Source: Rhipicephalus microplus
Taxonomy: Eukaryota; Arthropoda; Arachnida; Ixodida; Ixodidae
Reading direction: 5' to 3'
Length of the DNA stretch: 64,000 nt
Assembly: GCF_043290135.1 (NCBI RefSeq)
Contig: NC_134702.1
Span: 192,666,491-192,730,490, forward strand
Numbering within the stretch: position 1 is the first letter of the stretch; each line of letters begins with the position of its first letter. Both the position numbers and the translations under genes were made by a program. The notes below the pieces were generated by a model that was given only the letters and a program-made list of their open reading frames with translations, ran no database searches and had not been told where the DNA came from. This document shows, in pieces, positions 42,400-53,679 of the stretch.

Positions 42400-42998
42400 A
42401 GCTGGACAAGCACGTGCTTCTGCAATAGTGCCCCGTTTAGAAGTCATCGAGGTACTCCTAGGCAAATTAGGGCACGCGCCTGAGCTCTCTGAAGTGTACG
42501 TACAGCTGATGTGCGGGCACGGTAGAGAACAGGAGCACTGTAGCGAAGGCATCCAATAAAAAGTGCCTGGTATATATAGCTGCCGAAGAGATGATTTTGA
42601 TGGTAGCCATGGCTTTCCAGACATATGGAAAATGACCTGGACAAAGCTGTCTAGGTTCTTTTTTCATAGCGATGAGATGTGCTCTAACCAAGTCAAATCA
42701 CGATCAATGATAACTCCGAGAAACTTGTAAAGAGTTACCGAAGGTATTATGTTTCTATCGAGCACTATGGGGCAGCAAGCCATAGATTTTTTCGTAAAGG
42801 GCCCGGTTGCACTTTTTTGTCGGTAACAGTTGCAGTCCACAAGTATTGAGGCATGCAGACGTTGTCGATACCGCACGTTGTAGTTTCTTTTGTACTTGCA
42901 AATGTGTTAGACTTGTGTTCCAAATGCAAATGTCAACTGCGCACACAGACAGCGAAATTTTGCCTCCGAGATAAGAGCTTTTTAACGAGGCCAACAAG
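42400..42998 (-). pseudogene. Second half of the RT domain
   Basis: Starts LASLKSSYLGGKISLSVCAV then DICIWNTSLTHLQVQ: motif C, normally Y-A-D-D, here reads C-A-V-D, so both Tyr and one catalytic Asp are lost. Further on are LLPTKKCNRALYEK, IPSVTLYKFLGVIIDRDLTW and LFIGCLRYSAPVLYRAR, the RT thumb region, with frame changes. Confidence 0.7.
42986..42998. repeat. SINE target duplication, left
   Basis: CGAGGCCAACAAG, identical to 43242-43254. Confidence 0.9.
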
Positions 42999-43241
42999 CC
43001 CCGCCGTGGTGGTCTAGTGGCTAAGGTACTCGGCTGCTGACTTGCAGGTCGCGGGTTCGAATCCCTGCTGCGGCGGCTGCATTTACGATAGAGGCGGAAA
43101 TGTTGTAGGCCCGTGTGCTCAGATTTGGGTGCACGTTAAAGAACCCCAGGTGGTCGAAATTTCCAGAGCTCTCCACTACGGCGTCTCTCATATTCATATG
43201 GTGGTTTTGGGACGTTAAACCCCACAAATCAAATCAATCAG
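42999..43241 (+). repeat. Ruka-type SINE, full length, perfect 13-bp target duplication
   Basis: CCCCGCCGTGGTGGTCTAGTGG, B box GGTTCGAATCC, body CAGATTTGGGTGCACGTTAAAG and tail TTGGGACGTTAAACCCC with AAATCAATCA end. Flanked by exact CGAGGCCAACAAG copies (42986-42998 and 43242-43254). It interrupts the RT domain of a decayed I-clade element and is the best-preserved copy in the window. Confidence 0.95.
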
Positions 43242-44333
43242 CGAGGCCAACAAGTACAATATTAAATAATGTGGGGTTCAGGACTCAACCTTGAGGCACG
43301 CTACGGTAGGCGGGATGTTTATTTGTGTCACCGTCCGCAGTAGACGTGAATATAGTTCGTTCTTCAAAATAGCTGGCTATTCATTGATGCATGTGGCGAC
43401 CAATGCCATAGTCTTCCAATGCCATAGTCTAAATGTTCAAGAACATTTAGGATTGCATCATGCATAACATTGTCGAATGAACCTTTGATATCAAGAAATA
43501 CTGCAGCCGTTAATCAGTGGCGCCATTTCTGATGTTCAATGATTGTCAGCAAGTCAATCGCACTGTAAATTGATGACCTTCCCTTCTGGAAGCCAGTCAC
43601 GGTATCTGGATATACCCTTTGATTTTCTAGAAACCATTCCAAGTGCATCAGAATCATTCGTTCGATGAGTTTTTCTACAGAACTTGCTAGCACCACAGGT
43701 CTCTAAGATACCAAATCACGGGAACACTTGCCAGATTTCATCAATGCCGCGATCTTGCTAGTTTTTCAGTGTGCCGGTGCAGTTACAGATGTCCAAGAAA
43801 GGTTGTACAAAGACACCAGTTATTCGGTTGCCCGTAGGCCAAGGTGGCGCAGGGTGGCATAGGTGATTCCATCAGGCCTAGGTGCACTAGAACGTTGTAA
43901 AGTGGACATAGCCGCACGAAGCTCTTGCAGCGTTAAAGGATAGTCAAGACGGACGTCTGCCGTAGGGGGTGCGCACCGAAGCAGTGAGCCATTCATTGTT
44001 GCAGAGCCGGAGAGGTGCATGCAAAATTCTTCTGCAATCTGTTTCTCGCTGCATGTTCTTATGATGACCATTGCACGGAAAGAACGCAGTTGCTGAGGAA
44101 AAGATGGTAGAGCTCGCACGACGTGCCATATTAGACAGTGGTTTCCAAGGATCCAGGGTGGTGCAAAATGACTTCCAGTTTTGGCGGCTAAGCTTTTCTA
44201 AGTACCTCTGAATATTCTTTTGCAGGTTAGGAGTGTTCCTCAGGTCTGTAATCGATTTCGTTCGCCTGTATTTGCATTCAGCTCGACGACAAGCTGCCCT
44301 CAGCTCTTCGTATACCAAATCAACCGGCTTCAT
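43242..44333 (-). pseudogene. Linker and first half of the RT domain
   Basis: Pieces: RRAECKYRRTKSITDLRNTP, SAPRPDGITYATLRHLG, SVEKLIERMILMHLEWFLEN, VTGFQKGRSSIYSAIDLL, VFLDIKGSFDNVMHDAIL (motif A, Asp retained but Ala replaced) and VPQG*VLNPTLFNIVLVGL (motif B with a stop). These occur in the right order in shifting frames. The SINE follows directly. Confidence 0.75.
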
Positions 44334-44639
44334 GGAATTAGATGTGACAACTGGTGTAGTTGTCTGTACTGCTGTGGCAATTCTTTTTTCAATTTCTGTC
44401 AGAGAAACTATAGAGCTACAAGACTTTTTTAGCTCTTCTTGAAAAGCCTGCCAATCTTTGCATTGGCTTCGAATGCTTGCAACGCCGGTATACCATCCTA
44501 GTTGTATGTAAGTAGGAATGTCATCACTACGTTATATTTCAATATCAGCGCACCAGGTGGCGGATGTCGAAAGGCACCGAGAAGCGATAGCTAAGCCAAG
44601 ACAGCTGCTGTACGTTGAGCCACGGAGATATGTCGGTGA

Positions 44640-45179
44640 TTCGTCGTTAAGATTATGAAGACCATTGTTGCTTGTGAAGTCTAGGCGTTGTCTTCCCCGA
44701 GTACTTATGACGCTGCTGCCCCGAAGATGGTGATGTGCATTGAAGTCACCTACGATGACGTGAGGTCCTCGACTCGTGTCAATGACAAGTTTCAGGTGTT
44801 CAGCGTCAAATCTCTCGCTCGGGGAAATGTAACCACCAATGATCGATACCGTTCATCTTTTTAGCTTCAACGTGATGGAAACGTACTCATTGCTGGTATG
44901 CATAGGTATTTGGTTATGGGAATACGTGAGGTCACAACGCATGAATAGCTTAACTTTGCTAGGGTTTCCACTTATCTGGGAAGTAAATTGTTCAAATACA
45001 GACAATCTGAATGGTAAAGTCATATTCGGCTCGCATATCACAGCAACAGGGAATTGATATTTCAGCATTCTTTGCCTAAAATCTCCAACGTGACCTCGTA
45101 ACCCTCGAGCGTTCCATTGAAATATAACAGAACGACAAATTCTTTCACTCAGTGATGATGATGAGGCTGCTGACGCCAT
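44640..45179 (-). pseudogene. Endonuclease domain of the decayed I-clade element
   Basis: ATG at 45179 (15 bases after the ORF1 stop) opens ASAASSSSLSERICRSVIFQ, then WNARGLRGHVGDFRQ...VAVICEPN (Asn and Glu sites). After a break, SIIGGYISPSERFDAEHLKL and VIVGDFNAHHHLRGS (catalytic Asp-Asn) follow in another frame. The position just behind an ORF1 stop shows the ATG is the original ORF2 start. Confidence 0.75.
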
Positions 45180-45193
45180 GAATTTTGTTAGTT

Positions 45194-45440
45194 TTAGATA
45201 GCACCGAGCTCCGGTTCTTGTCCATCTGAAGTTTGCACTGCAGCCTTGGTAACAGATGTCTTGGCACCAACAAGCAGCATTCGCAAAGCACGGCTCAACT
45301 GCATAAGAATTGCTTCGATTTGCACATCCGATGACGAAGTCTCAAGTTCTTGTCGGTGTTCTGGTCTTTGAACTTCAGCACTCCGATGCGGCAGAGAAAG
45401 TCATGGGGTATTATCCGTCGCGTTCTTCAAAGAAGGTAAG
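45194..45440 (-). pseudogene. C-terminal end of ORF1 of the decayed I-clade element
   Basis: The minus frame RSAEVQRPEHRQELETSSSD continues VQIEAILMQLSRALRMLLVG and ends ...DGQEPELGAI with TAA 45196-45194. It has the acidic/helical character of an ORF1 C-terminus and lies immediately before the ORF2 ATG. Upstream of about 45440 no further ORF1 was found. Confidence 0.5.
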
Positions 45441-47148
45441 GAAGAGATGCACATTACTAAAACGTGGCGGGGGAACGCTGGTTCTGCGAGTGCGTGACGA
45501 ACGCGCAATTTTCCTGGATACCGAAATCATTTGCCACTTGATGATACCGCGCCACTTGCTGATGTGGTGCGAGTGGAAAGGACTCATTACTCAGCCTCAG
45601 CCCTCCTCCTTTTACAGTTGCTGTTTGTTAATTGGGGACAACTAATACTTTGTAAGACAAAGTATAAAGCCTAGAGACATAATCTATACCTGTTTTACCT
45701 GTTTTAATATGTTCAATTGCGCCACGTTCGGCGAACGTTTAATTTACATAAAGAAACTCGATTTCTCATTTAATAGATAAAGGTACTACAAAGAAACGCC
45801 TGTGAGATTTATGATTAAATGAAAATATTTAGTTTGAAGCACCAAGTGGTCAAGTTAATGAGCACAAATAGATACAAGACATAATATGCATCTACTAATG
45901 TGCAATACTTGTTAGTAGTTAGCATCTAAAAGAAAGAAAAAGCGAGTTTCTACGAAACTGGCGAGCACAAAAATTAGCTATATCCAAAGCTGTCTTGTAG
46001 GTTTCCTAATAAATATAAAATACATTTCTCTTCAAAAAATTACAGAAACTGGCCTGCTGCTTCATTAAGTAGAAGTGCAGAGTATCAGGTTGTATAGTTT
46101 TCTCACTTCATCGGTAATGCGTCACCAAGTATAGTCACAAACAGCCCAAATTACACAATATTATTTCATCAAATTTTCGTAAGAGCAATGACCAACTTCA
46201 CATGGAGAAGAAGTCTACTGTAGTCTACATAGCCACTAAATATTATGGCTCTGCTATGTAAAAAAAGATATTCTTACACAAATTTTCATTACTTTTCCCA
46301 TAATCATCGAAACGTAAATAAATTTCTAACTAGTTTATGTGCAATATCTTTTTATAGAAACCTTGAATGGCACTTCATGTAAAGGAACTGTGAATTCCAC
46401 TTTGTTACAAGAAATAGTTTCGCCGTACTCGCAGTACAACAAAGGCTTGTACAGTGAAAATGCTTTCATTGCTTACGCTATTTCCATTACTACTAGGTAA
46501 CGCTTCCGACCAGGCACTGACACCTAATGTCATTAAAACAAGGGACTAATAAGCTTTTTTAGGTCGCCCATTTTAGTTTTGTTTGCGAAGGGCAGCGAGG
46601 CCAGTGCATTCGCAAACAATGCGTGAAAGGCGGAGTGGTTGCGGCCGGAGTGGAACCACCACCTTAAAGCTCAGATGCCCTGCAGCAGGTGTTGTCCAAG
46701 ATATTTGTTTAGAAAGAGTGAATAACTATACAGAGTACAATATATTATACTATGAGACAGCATAAATCCATCCAGTGAGCCTAACACTTTATGAAAGCGC
46801 ATGACTTATACTATTGTTATCACGGGCTTGTCGGCAATGATCCGCGCTTGGTATCACTAACTCAGGTTTTATCAAGGCGGCATATCATTTCACAATGGCA
46901 CATTTTCATTTTTCTTGGATATGATCGTGCAACAGTCATTGTGGCCTGTAGCAAGTGAAGTGCTGTGGAGTTAAGTACGTGTAGGAAGAGCCAATTTTGT
47001 GCAAGGAGGATGTAAAAAGAAGAGAGCGTTTGGTAGAGCCATAGAAAGGCTGAAAGCAAAAAAAAGAGTGTTAGGCACGCAGACCTAATCGTTTGATTGC
47101 CTCCATGTTAAAAATGACACTCCGAGTTTCCCTTCCCCCCTCAGCTCC
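45441..47148. other. No recognisable gene; a 9-bp inverted repeat at 46581-46617
   Basis: 1.7 kb of mostly AT-rich sequence. GTTTGCGAA (46581-46589) and TTCGCAAAC (46609-46617) are exact inverted copies around a GC-rich loop. No coding similarity was seen. Confidence 0.5.
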
Positions 47149-47183
47149 CAAAACACTCCGAGAATAATTCTCGGAGTGTTTTG
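47149..47183. repeat. Near-perfect palindrome, 17-bp arms
   Basis: CAAAACACTCCGAGAAT (47149-47165), one central A, then its exact reverse complement to 47183. It can extrude as a cruciform or fold as an RNA hairpin. A second hairpin follows 30 bases later. Confidence 0.85.
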
Positions 47184-47186
47184 TCG

Positions 47187-47216
47187 GCAAGAATGGAGAG
47201 CACACTCGGTCCCTGT
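47187..47216 (+). repeat. 30-bp phrase repeated at 49038-49067
   Basis: GCAAGAATGGAGAGCACACT followed by CGGTCC[C/T]TGTA occurs at both places in direct orientation with one difference, 1.85 kb apart, on either side of the element at 47551-48525. Confidence 0.8.
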
Positions 47217-47245
47217 AGATAAACGTGCAAGACGTTTATCTACAG
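47213..47245. repeat. Perfect hairpin, 14-bp arms
   Basis: CTGTAGATAAACGT (47213-47226), loop GCAAG, then its exact reverse complement (47232-47245). Confidence 0.85.
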
Positions 47246-47550
47246 AAAATTATGTATTAGCAAAGCAAAATTGAGTCTCATTAAAAACAGCTGCAACACG
47301 TTTCTCAGTAATCAGAATTATGTTGCTTTGTTAACCATTTGAAGCACAAATTTTTAAAACACTATAAAGTTTACCATCTATCTTTCCGTGCGGTACGAGG
47401 GGACTTGCAAAAATTTGTCTAACGCTTCAAGTGCTTTCACCCACTTTTTGTTCTAAGGAGCAGGTGGAAAGTTACACTGAGGGTGCGTCATCAGCTTGTA
47501 AGCTTGAAAAAAAATTGGCAGCATATCCACGGAGTGAATGATGGAGAGTG

Positions 47551-48517
47551 GGGCGAAGCATTCGTCTGTCCATGCATTCTTGCTTCCGTCCGTCTATGCG
47601 TCCGTCTGTGTGACCGTCCATGCGTCCATCCTTCTGACCGTGTGTGCGTCTGTTCATGTGTTTGTCCCTGCGTTCCTTCATGCATCCGCCCCTGCGTCCG
47701 TTAATGCGTCCATCCATGCATCTGTCTGTGTGTCCATTCGCCCATCTATTTAACACTCCAAGTACCACCATCTCCCATCTTTTCATCATGTATTCCTCAC
47801 ATAGAAGTACGCCATCCAGCGGACATTCCAAGGACTAAACGAGAGCTGGCACACGCACACTTTCCTCCGGCTTGCGCTTCGGGTGTATTTCCCACTTTTA
47901 ACCACCTCGAGTTCATGGTATGTACTAGTTCACTGTATTCATGGCACTGCGGCCGAACGCTCGCTAAAACTTTCTAAAACCAAGAAGGTTACGCCCAGCG
48001 AGTATAACCTAGAAGACTTTTCCTTTCAGGTAGTGCTCTATGTACATGCCAATGACTGCTAATGGGAAATGAGAGGCAGGAGAATGCGGCTTTTACTTTC
48101 TTACGGCTTGCACTGTGTATCTACTTCCCACCTTTAACCACTCCGAGTTCATGGTATACACTAGTTCATTGTATTGATGGCACTGCGGCTCAACGATGGC
48201 TAAATCTCTCTAAAGCTATGGAGGTTACACTCAGCGAGTATAACGTAGCAACCCTTTCTTGTCAGACAGTGCTCAATGTACATGCCAGTTGCTGCTAATG
48301 GGGATCGCAGCGTGCGCGTTAGCGAAAAACCGAATGCTCCTGTCTTTGATTCTCCATAAGCAGCCATTGGCATGTACATTGAGACCTTTTTTTTATTGTT
48401 CAACAACGCACAGAAGAAATCTCTCACCGGCACCACCTTGGAGATCAAAATGTTATACTTGTTATACACTACAACAGCTACAAGGGATGATCAGGTGCCA
48501 CTATAAAGAGCTTCGCC
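47551..48517 (+). mobile_element. Minisatellite plus tandem-repeat element with GGCGAAGC ends
   Basis: Begins GGGGCGAAGCA (47551-47560) and ends AGCTTCGCC (48509-48517), so the ends are inverted copies of GGCGAAGC. Behind the left end is a 12-bp-type minisatellite (GCGTCCGTC units, 47566-47750), then two imperfect tandem copies of about 238 bp (47851-48065 and 48088-48303) sharing CCACTTTTAACCACnnCGAGTTCATGGTAT and GGCACTGCGGC. No protein. The plan is that of the GATA-headed family, with unrelated sequence apart from the GCGAAGC ends. Confidence 0.55.
47566..47750. repeat. Minisatellite of about 12-bp units
   Basis: Repeats of the type GCGTCCGTCTGT / GCGTCCATCCAT with substitutions. Open frames through it on both strands encode low-complexity repeats and are not genes. 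Confidence 0.85.
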
Positions 48518-48525
48518 TCTAAAAG

Positions 48526-49871
48526 TTTTTTTTTTCCTTCGAATGCGTGACATACTTTCACTCTAGTAGTGTAGGTGATTGCGCGGGCATCCCGCATTGA
48601 ACGTGGTAACTATGCAGCTAACGATGCTGAAATCAACCGATGCCCTTTCTATTCGGGGCGCTGTCATTTTGGTTCATGGCATAAATAGAAAAATAGAAGG
48701 AACCATTCTTAGCTGATTTTGGGAATCAGTTGTCAATTCCAGGCAGCAAAATGAGTTGTTTGATTTGCCAAACTGGTTTTCGGGAGCCTTCATTACCGAT
48801 CGATAGTCTTCTCTGTTTATGCTGAAAAAATGCTGCATGTCCCCTTTAACCAATTAGGGACCTCAAAAGATGTACTGGTTGGATTTTATTGACATTTTGC
48901 CAAAATATTTAAAAGCAATAGACAACAACACGTGCACACTTTTAAAGAATTTTATGAGAATTTTTCAGAAGTGATTACATTGTACTTTGATAAGTATGGC
49001 GGCCACTCGAGATAGCAATAGGAAAGCTGGTCAGGTGCAAGAATGGAGAGCACACTCGGTCCTTGTAAAATAAATACCAAAATCATTGTGGACTATACAG
49101 CTTATTGCAGTACTGACGCTTTATGGAAAGCGCAATATCAAGTTCTTGCAACACTCTTTCAGTGTATTGTGGTATACCACCACTGTTTTCCAGGCTTTGT
49201 GGAAATGTTGTTATATATAGATAGAATTTATTACTATGCCCAGCACACGCTAAAAATATTTCGGCACTACCGTTAGGTAAAACGACGCAAAGTGAGTGTC
49301 TTCTTAATATACAAGTAGAGGGCAGTAGTCGTCACGTATATGGCCTGCTGAAACAAAGAGTGCATTTGCAGACTCCGTATCTATTGTCTGCAGCTAATTC
49401 TATCAGATGGGTAAATGCAAGCCTGTACCAGTTTGTCACAGTGATGAAATATCTGTAGTTATTCATAACATGGTCGTAGAGTTCAGCTGCTTCCATGCTG
49501 TTGTTACTGCTGCTTAGAAGAGTTTGCAGTGGCACTGCATTTTTTTATTTCAAATGTATGACCACCACGCTACAGAACATAGAAACTGCTGTGCAGTCGT
49601 TCGCCGGCATAGTAACTATGACTTTTATCTTTTGCCTTCACGACGCAGAATCGTTTGCAATATCCAAATAGAAACTATACTCCCAACGTTTCTCTGGTTT
49701 CATACTTTTGATTGTTGACGCGCATCACCCTTCGTACTGTTTTCATTTCCCTCCTAAGTGTCTATTATGGCCAGAAGTGACGTTAAAACCTCAACGGGCT
49801 CACTCATAATCACAGCGGTATTTGTCCCAGCCTCTTAAGTAACAAATAACTAAAAATAAACCGCATTATTG
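48526..49871. other. No recognisable gene
   Basis: AT-rich sequence. It includes the second copy of the 30-bp phrase (49038-49067). Otherwise no supported feature. Confidence 0.5.
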
Positions 49872-49886
49872 CAAGCGAAACAGCTG

Positions 49887-49970
49887 TCCGGAGCCCTCCA
49901 CTACGGCGTCTCTCATAATCAAATGGTGGTTTTGGGACGTTAAACCCCACAAATCAATCAATCAATCAAT
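49887..49970 (+). repeat. 5-prime-truncated Ruka SINE with 15-bp target duplication
   Basis: Only the last 84 bases of the SINE are present (TCCGGAGCCCTCCACTACGG... TTGGGACGTTAAACCCC and (ATCA)n). CAAGCGAAACAGCTG flanks both sides exactly (49872-49886 and 49971-49985). The duplication proves an insertion of the truncated form rather than later deletion. Confidence 0.92.
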
Positions 49971-50250
49971 CAAGCGAAACAGCTGGTTCCTTTTCTGATA
50001 CACCGCACAACGTTAGGTACGAGTGTATTCCCACCAAGTCTTCTTGTACTATAAAAAGTACACCTACATTTCATTACACCTTCGAGCAATCCTATGCTTT
50101 ATATACACTTCTTGAGCGGTGCAGAGATTATTTAAAGTGAAAACAGGTGTGAGATCACAACTCAGATCTCGCACAGAGCCATAGTTGTCCGCCACCGCTG
50201 CTGCCACCGCCGCCGGTGTGCGTAACCGCATTTCGTGAAATTAAAAAAAA

Positions 50251-51510
50251 AGGCAGATCCCACGTATAGTGGGAATCGATGATATGCGAAGCACGAAAGA
50301 GAAATGTTGATTTGTAACTTTAAAATCAGCATAACGTTACGCTGTGGAAGTAAACGATGGCGTACATATCTTTCGCGTCATGATTATCATGTTTGATTGT
50401 GTCATTTACCGTCGTCAGCTATTCATGTCACGTGATACCATATTTAGTATAAGGGGAGCTAGTGAAACGGCCGCGTGCACGCTATGAGCGTGGTATGTTG
50501 CCATGTTCTTACATGACGCGCGTGTCAGGATTATCATGTTTGCACCAATCAAACAATTTGTCATTCAGTGACGTCACGTAGCACCAAGTTTGGTATATGT
50601 GTAGCTAGCAAAACAGCCGCGAGCGCATCATGAAGGGCCCAATGTACTCCTATGTAGCGTTGACGCGCGCGCACGCTGGGCACGATGACGCTACGTTAGC
50701 AAAACGCGACCACTTTATAGTCTGACGGCAGGCGCGGCCAGCGTTCATCGACACGGCCCGACGGCAACCGGCGTGAAATGCGAAAGGCTGCCTTTCCCGT
50801 CGATAGGTTACTGGACGCCGGACACACTGAACGTGCATGCGTAAAAACAACGCAGCACGGTGCGTGCCGGCGAGTATATATATGGCAGGACCGGCGCCTT
50901 GCGTGGCAACGCCGGCGTGACTTGACGAATTGAACACCGGTGAGCATGCACACCGCGTCACGTCAAAATGTATTGGCACCTTGACTGTGGCACGTAGTCG
51001 CGTTGTCACGCGATACGCATCTCATGATTATCATGTTTGCACCAGTCACATACCTTCGTAATCCATTCACGTACTGTAATACCAGATTTGGTATATGTGA
51101 CGCTATCGAAACGGCCGTGAGCGCATCATGAACGTGGCATGTAGTCATATTGTGTACATGGCACGCATGTCACGATTTCCATGTTAGGGTCTGCCGCTTG
51201 TGTTCCTTATGCAATCATGTCTTACCATACCAGTTTTGCAACATGATATGTGAACGAAACCACCGCAAGGGCTGCAGGACCATGAAATGTAAATCATGAC
51301 ATTCATGACATACATGTCATAAGTTTCGGGCTATGAGTAGTCAAATATGATCTTCATTTAGTCTTGCTATGCCATACCAAGTTTCGTATCCATATCATTG
51401 TCGAAACGGCCAGGAGAGCTGAATGTTGTAGGTGGCCATATAGATAGATAGATAGATAGATACGCTCAAAGCAGGCTAGGTTTGCTAAGGAACGTTTCGA
51501 ATTTAAAAAA
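50251..51510 (-). mobile_element. Large tandem-repeat element, copy D (with GC-rich module)
   Basis: Read on plus: A run, AGGCAGA, perfect hairpin TCCCAC-GTATA-GTGGGA (50258-50274), ATGCGAAGC (50284-50292), units with markers near 50460, 50605 and 51110, the module 50634-50981, head region (CGAAACGGCCAGGAGAGCTGA, 51399-51419), a short (TAGA)n (51438-51463), then AACGTTTCGAATT and an A run. Shorter than copy C with fewer units. Confidence 0.7.
50634..50981 (-). mobile_element. GC-rich module inside copy D
   Basis: 348 bp, flanked by TGA (50631-50633 and 50982-50984). Ends AGGGCCCAATGTA and ATGTATTGGCACCT are near-inverted. Rich in CG dinucleotides, with an internal TATATATATGGCAGG. Confidence 0.6.
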
Positions 51511-51534
51511 AAACCTACTAATAATGACACAGTG

Positions 51535-51605
51535 GGGCTCTTACCCGGTAACGGTGGCTGCCAGCTCAGTATTCAACCACTGAGCTACACCAATACTGGG
51601 GAATT
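51535..51605 (-). repeat. tRNA-like SINE head
   Basis: Minus strand CCAGTATTGGTGTAGCTCAGTGG then TTGAATACTGAGCTGGCAGCC: an A-box-like GTAGCTCAGTGG and tRNA-like arm, with a poor B box. It is related in style to the Gly-like SINEs. Confidence 0.4.
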
Positions 51606-53679
51606 GTTGGCAACCTTGCCTTAGGCAGGCTTAATGTCGGGAAACCAATCACGGTAATACCACCTATAAAGCGTTTCAAAATATCGAAAGAACAAACAGT
51701 CATCGGACAATGTGAATAGCGTAACGAGTGGGTCGTCCAGTGCTCGAACCCATTTAAAAATTTGTTTTTCTTCAGCTAATAACTGTGGCGCATACTCACT
51801 TTAGGCGTAATTGCTCATCATCGTCAGCCACTGCATGAACAATTGGCGCAAAATTTCTCAGTAGGTTGCAGCTCCAGGACGTGCAAGCACGTTAGAGTCT
51901 TCCTTTATTACCCTTACCTCTTCCCCCTTTATGCCGGTTCAACAGTAAAGTTGTTTCACTCACTCACTCACAACAGAGTGACTTGTTGGGCGAGTTGGTT
52001 CACTCTTAACGAGCTTACGGCGCAAAAAAACGAGCTCAATGAGCCTATGGCGCTTGACCTTCTTTCATGTTTTATTTTGGCACGATAAACTCACAATTGT
52101 TTAGGGGATATCACGCTTCCCAGAAGAATGACGACAAACAGCATAGCGAATGCCAGCCTACTACCCTAAACTTTTAATATTAATGCCCTAGGGGGCATCA
52201 AGCAAGTGTGCTTGCAGCGGTTACTCAATGAATTTTTAGAAAAGGTTCTGAAAGGCTGCTTTTCTAGCTATCGCTGTGATTCTGCTGTGCCTACCGCGCA
52301 CGCCTTACTATAGCACAAGCAATCTACTTTATCAGCGCATAAATTCTGAAACCTGAAAGAGTTTTGGAAAAAAGCAGCCGACCACGTGCGTATGACAGAA
52401 TATCCTTTTCCTAAAGTTGAACGACAGATAGAACAGAAAAATATCAAAGGGTAAAAATGCCTACTTATCATCATCTTGCTGGAACCCTTTGCCTCGGAAA
52501 TTCTATTGAGCGAAATCAGAATATAGTATTATGTATTTTTATTCCAGAATAAGGAAGTGTACTCTGTAAAGTACAGTGGTCCATAATAGGTTTATTTAAT
52601 AAAGACGCTGTACTTTTACCACCTTCATACTATTTAAAAATGAAGGTAAGAAGCTGTTTGTCTGTTTCTTCACCTTGCTTGCTTTTCTAGCTCGCGCGTT
52701 AAATTCCATAATTTTGCCTTCCTCGGCTAGATAGTCCAACATGACATGACGCAGGGAAAGCCACTCGCAGGGTCTCCTATTTACTGCCCTAATACGACAG
52801 GACTGCAAAGGCTACCTTCTCTTTGTCAGTCGACGTACCGATCTTCGACCGCGCTCATCTGAAACTTCCCTATCCAACGCGGTATAGGACATGCTCAAAG
52901 ATCGGACACCTTGCAAGCTTTCAGACCCCAGCGTTGCCTGTTACTGCCTCAAATGTCTGCCCATAATTAACGAAGTGACAGTGTCATCAGACGGCATCGT
53001 TGGGTGTCGTCAAGATAGCGTCAAAAATCTCTGCAATATCTGGAGTCGCAATCACGTAATAAGATGATATCATCACGTGTTGATCATTCATGCATCAGTC
53101 GTGTTACCACCGACACCACAGGACGCTGACTCATTTTCTTGATTTTTTAAACAATTGAGGCTTTGTTCTTATTAGAAAAGCAAGGTCAATTAATTGGGTC
53201 ACTTTACTTTACGAAATTTTTTTTACTTAATATGCATTTCAGCACGTCCCGTTTGATATGAATTTGTTTCAATTGTTAAGCGGCCGCGTTTAACGCGCAA
53301 GGTGTTTGCGGTAATTGTTATATAGCCTAATATAAAAATATGTGCCAGAACCCACTGTTTTGTGGTCGGTATAATACGGAAGTGATACCTGTACTTGCAG
53401 AAATAGTTCAGTGTTTATTTTGCATTGTTTCGCCACAAGGGCGAAAGAGTAAATGCGACAGCAATAAATTTCAATGTAACGCGAAGATCGGCAAGCAGCT
53501 CAAAACTTGAGGCGCGCACCTCGAACAGAAAGCACAAACGAAATGAGCATACACAGAACGAGCGCGGACTAAGAAAGCTCACGGCTCGACGCTTAGAGCA
53601 GGCCTTTTAAACAGAAACGAAGACGCACGAATTAAGCACACGAGTACACACAGGACAAGCGCGAACAACTGTCACAATT
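51606..53679. other. No recognisable gene; retroposon-like tail at 51880-51970
   Basis: 51880-51970 is pyrimidine-rich and ends AACAGTAAAGTTGTTTCACT then (CACT)n, like a LINE or SINE 3-prime end of unknown family. The remaining 1.7 kb gave nothing. Confidence 0.4.

Larger units (their letters stand above)
41180..45440 (-). mobile_element. Decayed I-clade non-LTR retrotransposon, split by a SINE
   Basis: The minus strand preserves the order ORF1 tail (to TAA 45196-45194), endonuclease (ATG 45179), RT, RNase H and zinc-finger tail (ending near 41333). It has many stops and frameshifts throughout, and a Ruka SINE (42999-43241) between RT motifs B and C. Length (about 4.2 kb plus) suits an ORF2 with part of ORF1. 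It is a different family from 13165-19057: the endonuclease starts FQWNARGLRGHVGDF rather than WQWNCRSF. Confidence 0.8.

Noticed and set aside
47483..47838. Cys/His-rich or repetitive protein frames on both strands
   Set aside because: Both strands are open because of a 12-bp minisatellite whose period is a multiple of three; no start context or homology.
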